Origin: Prolixibacteraceae bacterium
Lineage (GTDB): Bacteria; Bacteroidota; Bacteroidia; Bacteroidales; Prolixibacteraceae
DNA: 64,000 bases
Assembly: GCA_009773765.1 (NCBI GenBank)
Contig: WTWZ01000024.1
Location: 1 to 64,000, forward strand
Direction of reading: 5' to 3'
Part shown: in pieces, positions 43,529 through 52,817 of the stretch
Layout of the letters: each line of letters opens with the position of its first letter
Numbering within the stretch: the first letter of the stretch is position 1
Translations under genes and position numbers: made by a program
Notes under the pieces: model-generated
Told to the model about the DNA's origin: nothing
What the model saw: only the letters and a program-made list of their open reading frames with translations
The model's database searches: none

Positions 43529-44116
43529 TCATTTTTTATTCTGACTTTCAAGGAACTCTTGCAGGCTAACAACCTTTCCGTAACTTTTTAAAGTTGCCAA
43601 GGTAGAGTAGTGGGCGTCTTTTGCTTTTACAATGACTTCCCCGAATTTCAAATCACGGGTGGCACAGGCATCTTCCACAACCGTGCAGTCATAACCAAAA
43701 TCGTGGGCAGCGCGTGTTCCGGCTTCGAGGCACATGTGGGTTTGCATTCCGCAAAGCGTTACATATTTGATTTTATTTTGCTTCAGATAATCATTCAATC
43801 CGGTATTTAAAAAAGCATTCACCTCTTTTTTTGTGAATACATTTTCATTGTCAAGTGGTTTCACAAGTTGATGTATTTCTCCACCCGGCGAAAAATCATG
43901 TTTTACGTGTACCACCAATCCCTTGTTTTCACGGAAATAATTGAGCAGAATTTTTGCCTGTTCTGCTGCTTTTTCGGGTTCTACCAGTTCTGATTTTCCG
44001 CCCGGAAAATAGAAATTTTGGATGTCGATAAGAATTAAGGCAGTGGAATCAACTGACTGTGATTTTACCGATGTGATAAGGGTAATAATAAATGCTATTG
44101 TCAAAAGCTTCTTCAT
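43529..44116 (-). CDS. Secreted isochorismatase-like cysteine hydrolase
   Basis: 195 residues from ATG 44116; a longer frame from TTG 44170 would read past the promoter. Signal peptide MKKLLTIAFIITLITSVKSQ. Catalytic triad: Asp in LILIDIQNFY, Lys in FTKKEVNAF, Cys in CGMQTHMCLEAGTRA, plus the cis-peptide of this family. Hydrolyses amides or acts as a nicotinamidase-like or dienelactone-type enzyme; the substrate is unknown. The promoter 44140-44147 supports this start. Confidence 0.88.
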   Translation of the reverse strand: MKKLLTIAFIITLITSVKSQSVDSTALILIDIQNFYFPGGKSELVEPEKAAEQAKILLNYFRENKGLVVHVKHDFSPGGEIHQLVKPLDNENVFTKKEVNAFLNTGLNDYLKQNKIKYVTLCGMQTHMCLEAGTRAAHDFGYDCTVVEDACATRDLKFGEVIVKAKDAHYSTLATLKSYGKVVSLQEFLESQNKK

Positions 44117-44139
44117 TTTAATTTTAAATTTCTCAGTTT

Positions 44140-44147
44140 CAAAAGTA
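44140..44147 (-). promoter_or_regulatory. -7 promoter element of the isochorismatase gene
   Basis: TACTTTTG on the minus strand, perfect TAnnTTTG, 24 bp before ATG 44116 and inside the longer frame, so the longer start is unlikely. Confidence 0.55.
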
Positions 44148-44170
44148 ATGAAAAATGGATTCGGGTTCAA

Positions 44171-44302
44171 GATGGGACTTTGACTTTCCCAAGTTAAAGT
44201 AATTGTTGGAGTTAGGAAACGCCAACTCCCGGTCGTTCCGAATCGGGTGCAGCGGTTTCCAAACCGCTGACTTGAAAAGCGCGGATCGGAATCCGCATCA
44301 CC
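44171..44302. repeat. Dispersed repeat cluster upstream of isochorismatase
   Basis: Includes GGGACTTTGACTTTCCCAAG, matching a segment near 24958, and two hairpins: AGCGGTTT-cc-AAACCGCT, and GCGGAT-cgga-ATCCGC followed by ATCACCC as at 29840. No gene here. Confidence 0.55.
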
Positions 44303-44336
44303 CGAAAAAAAAGGCGCTCCAAAAATAAAGCGCCTT
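44303..44336 (-). terminator. Terminator of the serA-tkt operon
   Basis: AAGGCGCT (44311-44318) and AGCGCCTT (44329-44336), 8-bp stem; reading the minus strand, the stem is followed by eight T residues (44303-44310 as A on the plus strand). 24 bp after the tkt stop. Confidence 0.8.
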
Positions 44337-44359
44337 TTCTAAAATATTTTTGTTGCCTT

Positions 44360-46387
44360 TTATGCCAACATTTCTTTTACCTGTTTGTAAACATTTTCTC
44401 CGTTGAAACCCAGTTTGTTGTCTAAAACTGTGTAAGGCGCTGAAAACCCAAATGATTCCAACCCCCAGATTTTCCCGTTTTCGCCAACCAGGCCTTCAAG
44501 AGTTACAGGCAATCCGGCAGTCATTCCAAAACGTGGAATTCCTGCTGGAAGCACGCTGTTTTGGTAATCCTTTGGCTGACTTCTGAATAATCCTTCCGAT
44601 GGAGCAGAAACTATCTGAACTTTCAATCCATCTTTTTCGAGTAACTTTGCACCTTCAACAAGCGTTGCCACTTCTGAACCGCTTGCCACCAGAACAACAT
44701 CCGGTTTTCCTTCCGGTTTCTGAACAATGTAAGCGCCTTTTTCGGCCTGCAAAGCCGACTGGTAGCGATTGCCTTCAACCGGCAGGTTGGTGATGTTCTG
44801 GCGCGAAAGAATCAGCGCAGTTGGTGTTGAAGTGTTTTCAAGCGCCATTTTCCAGGCAACCGTGGTTTCGTTGGCATCAGCCGGACGAAGCACCAAAATG
44901 CTGTTTTGGCCGTGATGGTTTTTCAGTTTTTCCATCAGCCTTATTTGTGCTTCCTGTTCTACCGGCTGGTGGGTTGGCCCGTCTTCCCCAACACGGAAAG
45001 CATCATGGGTCCACACATATTTTACCGGAAGCGACATCAAAGCAGCCAGACGAACAGCAGGTTTCATATAATCGCTGAAAACAAAGAAAGTTCCGCAGAC
45101 CGGAATTACCCCGCCGTGAAGCGCCATTCCGTTTGCAAGGCAAGCCATTGTCAATTCGCTTACTCCGGCCTGAAGGAACGAACCGCTGAAATCGCCTTTT
45201 TTGAAAGCTGTGGTTTTTTTCAGGAATCCATCGGTTTTGTCGGAATTCGATAAGTCAGCCGATGATACAATCATATTTTCAATTTTGCCTGCAAATTCAG
45301 CCAAAACGGCGCTTGATGCTGCACGGGTGGCTGAATTGTCTTTTTGAGCTATTTTTGAAAAATCGAAACCTGAAATATCATTTGAAAAGAATTTTTTGAG
45401 TTTGGCAGCCAATTCAGGATTTGCAGCTTCCCATTTTGTTTGTTCAGCTTTTTTAGCTGTCGCAGCGGCGATGAGGCCGGTTTTGCGTTTTTCATAATAC
45501 GCTTTAACATCTTCAAAAATTACAAACGGGTTTTCAGGATTTCCACCCAAATTTTCAATGGATTTTTCGAAAGATGCGCCGGCTTCTCCCAGCGGCATTC
45601 CGTGAGTAGCACATTTACGTTCGAAACTTTCACCGGTTGCTGTAACCGCACCTTTCCCCATAATGGTTTTGCCGATAATCAGGGTAGGTTTTTCGGTTTC
45701 GGCATTTGCTTTTTTCAATGCTGCCCTGATTTGATTCGGATTATTCCCGTCAATAGTTATTACATTCCATCCCCAGGCTTCATATTTTTTTGCTGTGTCT
45801 TCAGCAGTAACCTCATCTGTATTTGTCGAAAGCTGAATATCGTTTGAATCGTAAAACATGATCAGGTTGCTTAATCCCAAAAATCCTGCAATTCTACCTG
45901 CCCCCTGTGAAATTTCTTCCTGTATGCCGCCATCAGAAATAAAGGTGTAAATTTTATGGTTCATCCACTCTCCAAAACGCTGAACCAGAAAACGTTCGGC
46001 AATTGCAGCGCCAACTGCCATTGTATGACCCTGTCCGAGCGGGCCTGAAGTATTTTCAACTCCGCGCAAAACATCAACTTCAGGATGGCCGGGAGTTACG
46101 CTTCCCCACTGGCGGAAGTTCTTCAGGTCTTCCATGCTGTAAAATCCAGTCAGAGAAAGTGTTGCGTACAACATGGGCGACATGTGTCCGGGATCGAGGA
46201 AAAACCTGTCGCGGTTGATCCACGCCATGTCTGACGGATCGTAGTTTAAAAATTCAGTAAAAAGAATGTTGATGAAATCTGCTCCTCCCATGGCGCCGCC
46301 CGGGTGGCCCGATTTTGCTTTTTCAACCATTGCTGCAGCCAGAATACGGATATTATCGGCTGCTTTTGTTTCAATACTTTTAGTCAT
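44360..46387 (-). CDS. tkt: Transketolase
   Basis: 675 residues, full length. N-terminal substrate/TPP motif KSGHPGGAMGGAD (~24-36) and TPP-binding SDGGIQEEISQGAGR (~150), with DSNDIQLSTN in the diphosphate loop. Central pyrimidine-binding domain has the catalytic Glu in GVSELTMACLANGMAL and the C-terminal domain is complete. Moves two-carbon units in the non-oxidative pentose phosphate pathway. Co-oriented with serA (18-bp gap), which also draws on 3-phosphoglycerate-side metabolism. Confidence 0.97.
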   Translation of the reverse strand: MTKSIETKAADNIRILAAAMVEKAKSGHPGGAMGGADFINILFTEFLNYDPSDMAWINRDRFFLDPGHMSPMLYATLSLTGFYSMEDLKNFRQWGSVTPGHPEVDVLRGVENTSGPLGQGHTMAVGAAIAERFLVQRFGEWMNHKIYTFISDGGIQEEISQGAGRIAGFLGLSNLIMFYDSNDIQLSTNTDEVTAEDTAKKYEAWGWNVITIDGNNPNQIRAALKKANAETEKPTLIIGKTIMGKGAVTATGESFERKCATHGMPLGEAGASFEKSIENLGGNPENPFVIFEDVKAYYEKRKTGLIAAATAKKAEQTKWEAANPELAAKLKKFFSNDISGFDFSKIAQKDNSATRAASSAVLAEFAGKIENMIVSSADLSNSDKTDGFLKKTTAFKKGDFSGSFLQAGVSELTMACLANGMALHGGVIPVCGTFFVFSDYMKPAVRLAALMSLPVKYVWTHDAFRVGEDGPTHQPVEQEAQIRLMEKLKNHHGQNSILVLRPADANETTVAWKMALENTSTPTALILSRQNITNLPVEGNRYQSALQAEKGAYIVQKPEGKPDVVLVASGSEVATLVEGAKLLEKDGLKVQIVSAPSEGLFRSQPKDYQNSVLPAGIPRFGMTAGLPVTLEGLVGENGKIWGLESFGFSAPYTVLDNKLGFNGENVYKQVKEMLA

Positions 46388-46405
46388 TTATATTTTTGTA
46401 AAAGG

Positions 46406-47581
46406 TTATTTCGATTGAATAATGCGAACCATAAAAATTCCGTCAATGGCCAGCAATTTTTCCCTGATCGACTCATCGATAACCGCTTTGTCAACATCTA
46501 TAATGTTGTAGGCAATTTCGCCGCGTTTTTTATTCAACATACTATCTATGTTAAGTCCTTCGTCGCCAAGCACAGCCGAAATCTGGCTTACCATATTTGG
46601 AACATTGCGGTTGGCCACAAGAATACGGGCTTCGTTGTGCATTTCCATTTCAGCATCGGGGAAATTGACAGAATTGATAATATTACCGTGTTCAAGAAAT
46701 TCTTTGATTTGATTTACAGCCATTATCGCGCAGTTGGTTTCCGACTCAACTGTCGAAGCGCCGAGGTGGGGAATTGAAATTACCTTGTCCATTTTCAAGG
46801 TTGTTTCATCGGGGAAATCGGTAACATAACATGCAACTTTTCCTTCGGTAATGGCATCTTTTAAATCGTTGTTGTTTACCAGTCCGCCACGTGCAAAGTT
46901 CAGGATACGAACTCCGGGTTTCATCATTTTAAATTTTTCCTTATTGAGGTATCCCTTTGTTTCCCCAGTTTGCGGAATATTGATGGTAACATAATCTGCT
47001 TGTGAAAGAAGTGGTTGAATACCTTCAACCCAAATAACTTCGCGGCTAAGTTTTAACGCCTGTTTTACCGACATGTACGGGTCGTATCCGATAACTTTCA
47101 TTCCAAGCGCTGTTGCGGCATTGGCAATTAATACACCAATTGCACCCAGACCAATTACAGCCAGTGTCTTTCCCTGTATTTCCTGTCCTGCGAAATTATT
47201 TTTTCCTTTTTCAATCAATGCCGGAACCTGGTCGCCTTGTCCAACAAGAGTTTTTGCCCATTCAATACCGCCTGAAATATCGCGCGAAGCCAGCAACATT
47301 CCTGCAATAACCAGTTCTTTTACACCGTTGGCATTTGCTCCGGGGGTGTTAAACACAACAATCCCGTTTTCGGTACATTTATCGATTGGAATGTTATTTA
47401 CTCCGGCGCCCGCCCGTGCCACTGCTTTCAGCGATGCAGGCAGTTCAGTGTTATGCATTTCGAAGCTTCGAAGTACAATGGCGTCGGGATTGGGAATTTC
47501 ACTTGCAATTTTGTACTTGCCCGGCGGGAAAAGTGCTAATCCCTCGGTATCGATTTTGTTTAACGTTTGAATCTTGAACAT
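46406..47581 (-). CDS. serA: D-3-phosphoglycerate dehydrogenase with ACT domain
   Basis: 391 residues. D-2-hydroxyacid dehydrogenase fold: NAD-binding GLGAIGVLIANAA (~148), catalytic Arg in NFARGGLVNN (~230), Glu further on, and His in PHLGASTVESE (~285). C-terminal 75 residues are an ACT regulatory domain (VPNMVSQISAVLGDEGLNID). First step of serine synthesis. Likely transcribed with tkt. Confidence 0.93.
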   Translation of the reverse strand: MFKIQTLNKIDTEGLALFPPGKYKIASEIPNPDAIVLRSFEMHNTELPASLKAVARAGAGVNNIPIDKCTENGIVVFNTPGANANGVKELVIAGMLLASRDISGGIEWAKTLVGQGDQVPALIEKGKNNFAGQEIQGKTLAVIGLGAIGVLIANAATALGMKVIGYDPYMSVKQALKLSREVIWVEGIQPLLSQADYVTINIPQTGETKGYLNKEKFKMMKPGVRILNFARGGLVNNNDLKDAITEGKVACYVTDFPDETTLKMDKVISIPHLGASTVESETNCAIMAVNQIKEFLEHGNIINSVNFPDAEMEMHNEARILVANRNVPNMVSQISAVLGDEGLNIDSMLNKKRGEIAYNIIDVDKAVIDESIREKLLAIDGIFMVRIIQSK

Positions 47582-47775
47582 ATTGGTTTACTTTTTTTAA
47601 GGTGGTATTTGTATGTAACTGTATATCGACAAATATGACTATTTTATCTAAATCATTCTACTAAAAAGGGGGTAAAAATTCAATATGAAATTAATATTAA
47701 GGTGATTAATGATTTAGGGAAAAGAAAAAACCAGCCCTTACGAGTCCGGCTTAATACCCTTCAACTTATATGTAG

Positions 47776-48138
47776 TTATTCCTGTTTCTCTCCGGTAATC
47801 GGGGCTTCTCCCTGGTATGACGAGCCTGTGCCCTTGAAGTTTTTTCCATCCACTTTAACTTTTACCTTGATAAGATCACTATCAGTCTGAATTTCAAGAT
47901 AAAGATTGTTTTCCTCTTTTATTTCAATCTTTGACATGGGAATATTGTAGCCTTCGGCAGTAATGATCTCACCCTTCAGCTTTCCTTCGTTTTCCGTGAA
48001 TTTAAAAACCCCTGTCATTTCGCCCTGATCGGTTACAACACTGTATTTCCAGTTTCCAACTAATTGTTTTGAATCTAACTGTGCAAAAATGGGCGATGCA
48101 ATGCCCAATACGAACATAAGAATGAATAGTTTTTTCAT
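47776..48138 (-). CDS. Secreted lipocalin-like small protein
   Basis: 120 residues. Signal peptide MKKLFILMFVLGIASPIFAQ, then a beta-rich domain with LVGNWKYSVVTDQGEMTGVF (GxW of lipocalin-like domains). Short Bacteroidota proteins of this kind have unknown roles. Isolated, between serA and dnaJ. Confidence 0.7.
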   Translation of the reverse strand: MKKLFILMFVLGIASPIFAQLDSKQLVGNWKYSVVTDQGEMTGVFKFTENEGKLKGEIITAEGYNIPMSKIEIKEENNLYLEIQTDSDLIKVKVKVDGKNFKGTGSSYQGEAPITGEKQE

Positions 48139-48227
48139 GATTTTAGTTTAATATGATTTTTGATAAATTTTGGTTCTAAAACTAATCAATAAAGTGCTAA
48201 CTACATGAGGTGTTGTAAAAATTTGCT

Positions 48228-49388
48228 TTACTCAAACATATCTTTCATTTTTTCAAAGAAAGATTTCTCAGCGGCAGACGGCCCGACGGTAAAACCCGGT
48301 GAAGTCAACAGTTTTTCCAGAATTCTTCTTTCCTCGATATTCAGTTTTTTTGGAATCCAAACATGGATGCGCACTAAAAGGTCGCCTTTGCCATAACCAT
48401 TTACGTCTGGAATTCCCTTTCCGCGCAAACGGAGTATTTTTTCGGGTTGGGTTCCCGGTTCAATTTTAACTTTTACTTTTCCTTCAGCAGTTGGTATTTC
48501 TGATGTAGTTCCCAATGTAATTTCGGGGAACGAAAGGAAAAGATTATAAATGAGGTTATTTCCGTCGCGAATCAAATCAGGGTGTTCCTCTTCGGAAATT
48601 ACTACCAGTAAATCGCCGTTAATTCCACCGCGGCGGCCTGTGTTTCCACGCCCCGAAACATTGAGTTGCATCCCTTCGCCAACGCCGGCAGGTATTCTGA
48701 TGCTGATTACTTCTTCGTCGCGGACCACGCCTTCTCCGGCACAGTGTACACATTTATCTGTAATCATTTTGCCATCGCCCTGACAGGTTGGACAGGTGGA
48801 TGTAGTTTGCATTTGCCCAAGCAATGTGTTTGCAATCCGCGTTACCTGGCCAGAACCGCGGCAGGTTCCGCATGTTGAGTACGATGAACCGTTTTTGGCG
48901 CCGGTACCGTTGCAATGGTCGCAGGACACATATTTTTTTACCTTGATTTTCTTTTCAACTCCTTCCAGAATTTCTTTCAGGTTGAGCGTAACTTTCACAC
49001 GTAAATCAGAACCGCGGTTCACCCGTCGGCCTCCGCCCCGGCCTGAACTTCCGCCAAATCCGCCAAATCCGCCAAAATGGCCTCCAAAAATATCGCCAAA
49101 TGTCGAAAAGATATCTTCTATATCCCGGAAACCGCCACCGCTAAAACCACCACCAGCAGCATTGCCAACACCGGCATGGCCAAATTGATCATACCTCTGT
49201 TTTTTATCGGGCGTACTTAATACTTCGTACGCTTCGGCAGCTTCTTTGAATTTTTCTTCTGCTTCGGCATTTCCTGGATTTTTATCGGGGTGGTACTGGA
49301 GCGCTTTTTTGCGATATGCTTTCTTGATTTCTTCGGATGATGAATTTTTGTTCACATCCAAAACTTCGTAATAATCTCTTTTCGCCAT
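48228..49388 (-). CDS. dnaJ: Chaperone protein DnaJ
   Basis: 386 residues. J-domain with HPD ([11 protein letters not shown], ~31-41), Gly/Phe-rich linker (repeated FGGFGG), four CxxCxGxG zinc repeats ([36 protein letters not shown]; ~150-215) and C-terminal substrate-binding domain. Stimulates DnaK ATPase. dnaK is not in the window. Downstream of grpE by 17 bp. Confidence 0.98.
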   Translation of the reverse strand: MAKRDYYEVLDVNKNSSSEEIKKAYRKKALQYHPDKNPGNAEAEEKFKEAAEAYEVLSTPDKKQRYDQFGHAGVGNAAGGGFSGGGFRDIEDIFSTFGDIFGGHFGGFGGFGGSSGRGGGRRVNRGSDLRVKVTLNLKEILEGVEKKIKVKKYVSCDHCNGTGAKNGSSYSTCGTCRGSGQVTRIANTLLGQMQTTSTCPTCQGDGKMITDKCVHCAGEGVVRDEEVISIRIPAGVGEGMQLNVSGRGNTGRRGGINGDLLVVISEEEHPDLIRDGNNLIYNLFLSFPEITLGTTSEIPTAEGKVKVKIEPGTQPEKILRLRGKGIPDVNGYGKGDLLVRIHVWIPKKLNIEERRILEKLLTSPGFTVGPSAAEKSFFEKMKDMFE

Positions 49389-49405
49389 TTTTTCTGAATA
49401 ATCTG

Positions 49406-50029
49406 TTATTCTCCGATTACAACTTTGGCAAACCGGATTACCTTGTCATTAAGCAAATAACCTTTTTGAAGCACATCAACTACTTTCCCTTTCAGTTTTT
49501 CATCGGAGACAGGTATTTTTGTAATGGCTTCGTGAAGGTCAACATTGAAATCCTGGCTAATGGCATCAATTTCCCTGACATTGTTCTGTTTTAAAAACTC
49601 GCTGAACTTGCTGTAAATAAGCTGTGTGCCTTTTTTTCCGGCATCATCGTCAGGAACATCCTTCAGCGAAACAAGCGCTCTTTCAAAATCATCAACAACC
49701 GGCAAAATATTAATCAATACCGATTCGCCACCCGATTTAATCAGGTCGGCTTTTTCTTTCAACGTGCGTTTGCGGAAATTATCGAACTCAGCCTGTAAAC
49801 GCAAATGTTTGTCGTTTATGTCAGCAAGTTTTTCGCCGAGCTCCTGCAAAAGAACTTCGTTTTTGTCTTTTTTATGTTTTGTTTTTTTATGTTCATGTTC
49901 ATCTGCATGCGTTTCACTTTTTTCCTCTGCGAATTCTGCTTCGGGTTGAGTGTTTTGAATTTCTTCTGCAGTCGTTTCCTTGATTTCTTCGGCCATATTT
50001 TCCTTTTTCTTTTTGTTCATTTTAAACAT
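49406..50029 (-). CDS. grpE: Nucleotide exchange factor GrpE
   Basis: 207 residues from ATG 50029, but ATGs at residues 4 and 12 (49996) also fit; the promoter-like TAACTTTG at 50040-50047 leaves almost no leader for the first ATG, so the later ones may be used. The first 60 residues are an acidic, coiled-coil-like arm, followed by the core with [20 protein letters not shown] (~85) and the beta-domain ([20 protein letters not shown] and RFAKVVIGE). Releases ADP from DnaK. Operon grpE-dnaJ. Confidence 0.96.
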   Translation of the reverse strand: MFKMNKKKKENMAEEIKETTAEEIQNTQPEAEFAEEKSETHADEHEHKKTKHKKDKNEVLLQELGEKLADINDKHLRLQAEFDNFRKRTLKEKADLIKSGGESVLINILPVVDDFERALVSLKDVPDDDAGKKGTQLIYSKFSEFLKQNNVREIDAISQDFNVDLHEAITKIPVSDEKLKGKVVDVLQKGYLLNDKVIRFAKVVIGE

Positions 50030-50039
50030 AGATTGTTAT

Positions 50040-50047
50040 CAAAGTTA
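50040..50047 (-). promoter_or_regulatory. -7 promoter element of grpE-dnaJ
   Basis: TAACTTTG, perfect TAnnTTTG on the minus strand, 11 bp before the first ATG and ~44 bp before the ATG at 49996. No CIRCE-like inverted repeat seen. Confidence 0.5.
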
Positions 50048-50191
50048 TTTGTGTTTCGAAATAATCACCGGCAACGTTGCAAAAATTTTGCCATGCCCTA
50101 AAAACGACAAATTGACACTCATTTTGGTTTGATAAATGTCAATTTGAATTATTTGAAATTTTTACACAGGAATTTACCTGCCAATACAAAT

Positions 50192-50701
50192 TTATTTCAG
50201 GTATTTCTGAAGTTCAGCTTCGAGGGCTGGCCCCTTTAAATTACGGCCAATAATTACACCATTTTCATCAAGTAAAAAGTTGGTTGGAATACTGCGAACA
50301 CCATAAATAGCAGCGTGTTTTGAATTCCAGTATTGTAAATCGCTGATGTGGTATGGCCAGCTCAGTTTATCTTTTTCGATGGCTTTTTTCCAGTCGGCCT
50401 CAGTTCTGTCGAGCGAAACGCCAAATACAGCAAATCCCTTACCATTTGTAAATTTTTTGTCCTTGAATTTGTTGTAGGCTGCCACAACATTTGGATTTTC
50501 ACGGCGGCAAGGCGCACACCATGCAGCCCAAAAATCGAGTAACACCAATTTTTTTGTGTCAGAAAGTTTAAATGTTTCACCCGAAGGAGATTTTCCTGTT
50601 AATTCGGGCGCTTTGTTGCCAATGCCAATACCAATGGGTTGAGCTGCAGAAATTACGGTTACAAATACTAAAACGGATAAGGCTAATACAATTTTCTTCA
50701 T
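50192..50701 (-). CDS. TlpA/ResA-like periplasmic thioredoxin
   Basis: 169 residues with signal peptide (KKIVLALSVLVFVTVISAA) and an AhpC/TSA-type thioredoxin fold. Active site FWAAWCAPCRRENPNVV (CxxC, ~59-62), cis-Pro in SIPTNFLLDENG (~142). Reduces disulfides outside the cytoplasm, for example in cytochrome c maturation; electron donor not in the window. Single gene. Confidence 0.9.
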   Translation of the reverse strand: MKKIVLALSVLVFVTVISAAQPIGIGIGNKAPELTGKSPSGETFKLSDTKKLVLLDFWAAWCAPCRRENPNVVAAYNKFKDKKFTNGKGFAVFGVSLDRTEADWKKAIEKDKLSWPYHISDLQYWNSKHAAIYGVRSIPTNFLLDENGVIIGRNLKGPALEAELQKYLK

Positions 50702-50772
50702 TTTTTATTTCAGTTTTTTAATCGTCGAAAATAACATTTAAAATGGATTAAAAGTTTAGGGCATGACAGCAG

Positions 50773-52083
50773 TTAATTGTTACATCTTGAAATTTTGGCG
50801 CCAAGTTGGTTTAATCTTTCGTCGATGCTTTCGTAACCCCGATCGATTTGTTCAATATTTTCAATCACACTTTTTCCTTTGGCCGACATGGCAGCAATTA
50901 ATAATGCAATACCAGCGCGGATATCAGGCGAACTCATTTTTGTCCCCCTCAGCCAATGTGCTCTGTTCAGCCCGATTACGGTTGCCCGGTGCGGGTCGCA
51001 TAAAATAATCTGGGCGCCCATGTCAATCAGTTTATCGACAAAAAACAGGCGGCTTTCAAACATTTTCTGGTGAATGAGCACGCTTCCCTTTGCCTGTGTT
51101 GCAACCACCAGGAAAACACTGAGCAGGTCGGGTGTCAATCCCGGCCAGGGCGCATCCGAAATGGTCATTATCGAACCGTCGATATAAGATTCTATTTCGT
51201 ACTGACGATTGCCTTTAATCACAAGGTTGTCACCGTTCTGCTCCATTTTAATTCCCAGTTGGCGGAACGAAGCCGGAATAATTCCGAGGTGTTCAACCCC
51301 TGCATTTGTGATGGTAAGTTCAGAATCGGTCATTGCCGCCAATCCAATAAAACTGCCCACTTCAATCATGTCGGGCAAAATACGGTGGGTACAGCCCGAA
51401 AGCGATGTAACTCCTTCAATGGTAAGCAGGTTCGAACCGATTCCCGATATTTTGGCGCCCATCGAAACCAGCATTTTGCTCAACTGCTGCAAATAAGGTT
51501 CGCAGGCGGCGTTGTAAATGGTGGTTGTTCCTTCGGCCAGAACAGCAGCCATTAAAATATTGGCGGTTCCGGTAACCGATGCTTCATCGAGCAGCATGTA
51601 TGCACCTTTTAGTTTCGATGCTGTTACTGAATACCATTGTTTGGTGGCATCGAAATTGAAAGTTGCCCCCAGCTTTTGTAATCCGATAAAATGGGTGTCA
51701 ACTCTTCGACGGCCAATTTTGTCGCCACCAGGTTGAGGAATAAAACCTTGTCCGAAACGGGCCAGTAACGGGCCTATTATCATTATTGATCCGCGCAGGC
51801 TGGCTGCTTTTTTGGCGTATTCGGGGCTTTTCAGAAAATTGGTATTTACTTTGGAAGCGTTAAAGCGATAAGTTCCCTTTTCAATTCTTTCAACTTCAAC
51901 TCCCATATTTCCGAGGATTTCGATGAGTTTGATCACATCGCTGATTTCGGGAACATTTTCTATACGAACATCCTTATCGGTTAACAGGGTTGCGCATAAA
52001 ACCTGAAGGGCCTCGTTTTTTGCGCCCTGTGGTTCAAGTTCGCCTCTCAGGGAGTAACCACCTTCAATTGTGAATGTTGACAT
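50773..52083 (-). CDS. murA: UDP-N-acetylglucosamine 1-carboxyvinyltransferase
   Basis: 436 residues. EPSP-synthase-like fold with PQGAKNEALQVL (Lys22) and the loop PGGDKIGRRRVDTH (~118-131): where E. coli MurA has the catalytic Cys115 (GGC), an Asp121 stands here. Asp at this position is known to give natural fosfomycin resistance while keeping activity. Transfers enolpyruvate to UDP-GlcNAc, the step before MurB. Likely co-transcribed after the DUF4290 gene, 18 bp upstream. Confidence 0.96.
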   Translation of the reverse strand: MSTFTIEGGYSLRGELEPQGAKNEALQVLCATLLTDKDVRIENVPEISDVIKLIEILGNMGVEVERIEKGTYRFNASKVNTNFLKSPEYAKKAASLRGSIMIIGPLLARFGQGFIPQPGGDKIGRRRVDTHFIGLQKLGATFNFDATKQWYSVTASKLKGAYMLLDEASVTGTANILMAAVLAEGTTTIYNAACEPYLQQLSKMLVSMGAKISGIGSNLLTIEGVTSLSGCTHRILPDMIEVGSFIGLAAMTDSELTITNAGVEHLGIIPASFRQLGIKMEQNGDNLVIKGNRQYEIESYIDGSIMTISDAPWPGLTPDLLSVFLVVATQAKGSVLIHQKMFESRLFFVDKLIDMGAQIILCDPHRATVIGLNRAHWLRGTKMSSPDIRAGIALLIAAMSAKGKSVIENIEQIDRGYESIDERLNQLGAKISRCNN

Positions 52084-52101
52084 GTGAACTGAGTTACGGG
52101 G

Positions 52102-52701
52102 TTATTTCTTTTTGAATTTTTTCTTTTTTTGCTGTTTTACCGGGTTTGACGATATTTTTACATCGGCAAGTTGAATGATTTCCTTGCTAATGTTCAGTTT
52201 GCCTCTTGACAGTTCCTTTAAATCAAGAAAGATTTTTTCGTCATCAACGCCATCTTTGTTCCATGCCATGTACGATTTTTTCATGTGATTGGCCAGTAAT
52301 TCAATCAGAATTTCTTTTTCTTCGCCTTCAACTTCAGCCGTTTTTTTGATGAGCGACTCCATAATAAAACCATAATGTTTGTACCTTATTTTGGTATGCG
52401 GGTAAGGCACCCTGTTGGGCTTTTCGATAAGAATATCGGGTGTGGGCGGATCGTAAGGATAGTCTATGTCGAGTTTAAAGTCGGACATGATTGCAAGGTG
52501 ATCCCAAAGTTTGTGTTTAAACTCCGGAACATCGCGCAAATACGGGTAAATATTACCCATAACATCAATTACCGTTTGTGCCGACCGGTTTCGTTTATCC
52601 CTGTCGTCAACGGTAAACAGGTAATCTACCATGTTTTGTATATTCCTTCCGTATTCAGGCAGCGGAAGTTTCTTTCTTTGAGTATTGTAATCCATTTCCA
52701 T
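52102..52701 (-). CDS. DUF4290 family protein
   Basis: 199 residues, Bacteroidota-specific. Begins MEMDYNTQRKKLPLPEYGRN and is followed by IQNMVDYLFTVDDRDKRNRS, the signature of DUF4290. Ends with a Lys-rich tail (QQKKKKFKKK). Function unknown; the fixed position upstream of murA suggests a tie to cell-wall synthesis, which is only inference. Promoter TTG-N19-TAGTTTTG at 52768-52797. Confidence 0.9.
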   Translation of the reverse strand: MEMDYNTQRKKLPLPEYGRNIQNMVDYLFTVDDRDKRNRSAQTVIDVMGNIYPYLRDVPEFKHKLWDHLAIMSDFKLDIDYPYDPPTPDILIEKPNRVPYPHTKIRYKHYGFIMESLIKKTAEVEGEEKEILIELLANHMKKSYMAWNKDGVDDEKIFLDLKELSRGKLNISKEIIQLADVKISSNPVKQQKKKKFKKK

Positions 52702-52767
52702 TTTGTTTCTTTTTGAAAATTTTTAATTTAAAGTGTTTTAAAAGGGGTTTTTTTAGATTTTATTTTG

Positions 52768-52797
52768 CAAAACTAATGATTTCCGCTCAATACACAA
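52768..52797 (-). promoter_or_regulatory. Promoter of the DUF4290-murA operon
   Basis: Minus strand: TTG (52795-52797), 19 bp, TAGTTTTG (52768-52775). Both boxes and spacing match the Bacteroidota consensus. Confidence 0.55.
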
Positions 52798-52817
52798 TTT
52801 TTATCTGCTTGCATCTT

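Noticed and set aside
44821-45078. Plus-strand ORFs antisense to tkt and murA
   Set aside because: They are shadow frames of long, well-conserved genes; no promoters or motifs.
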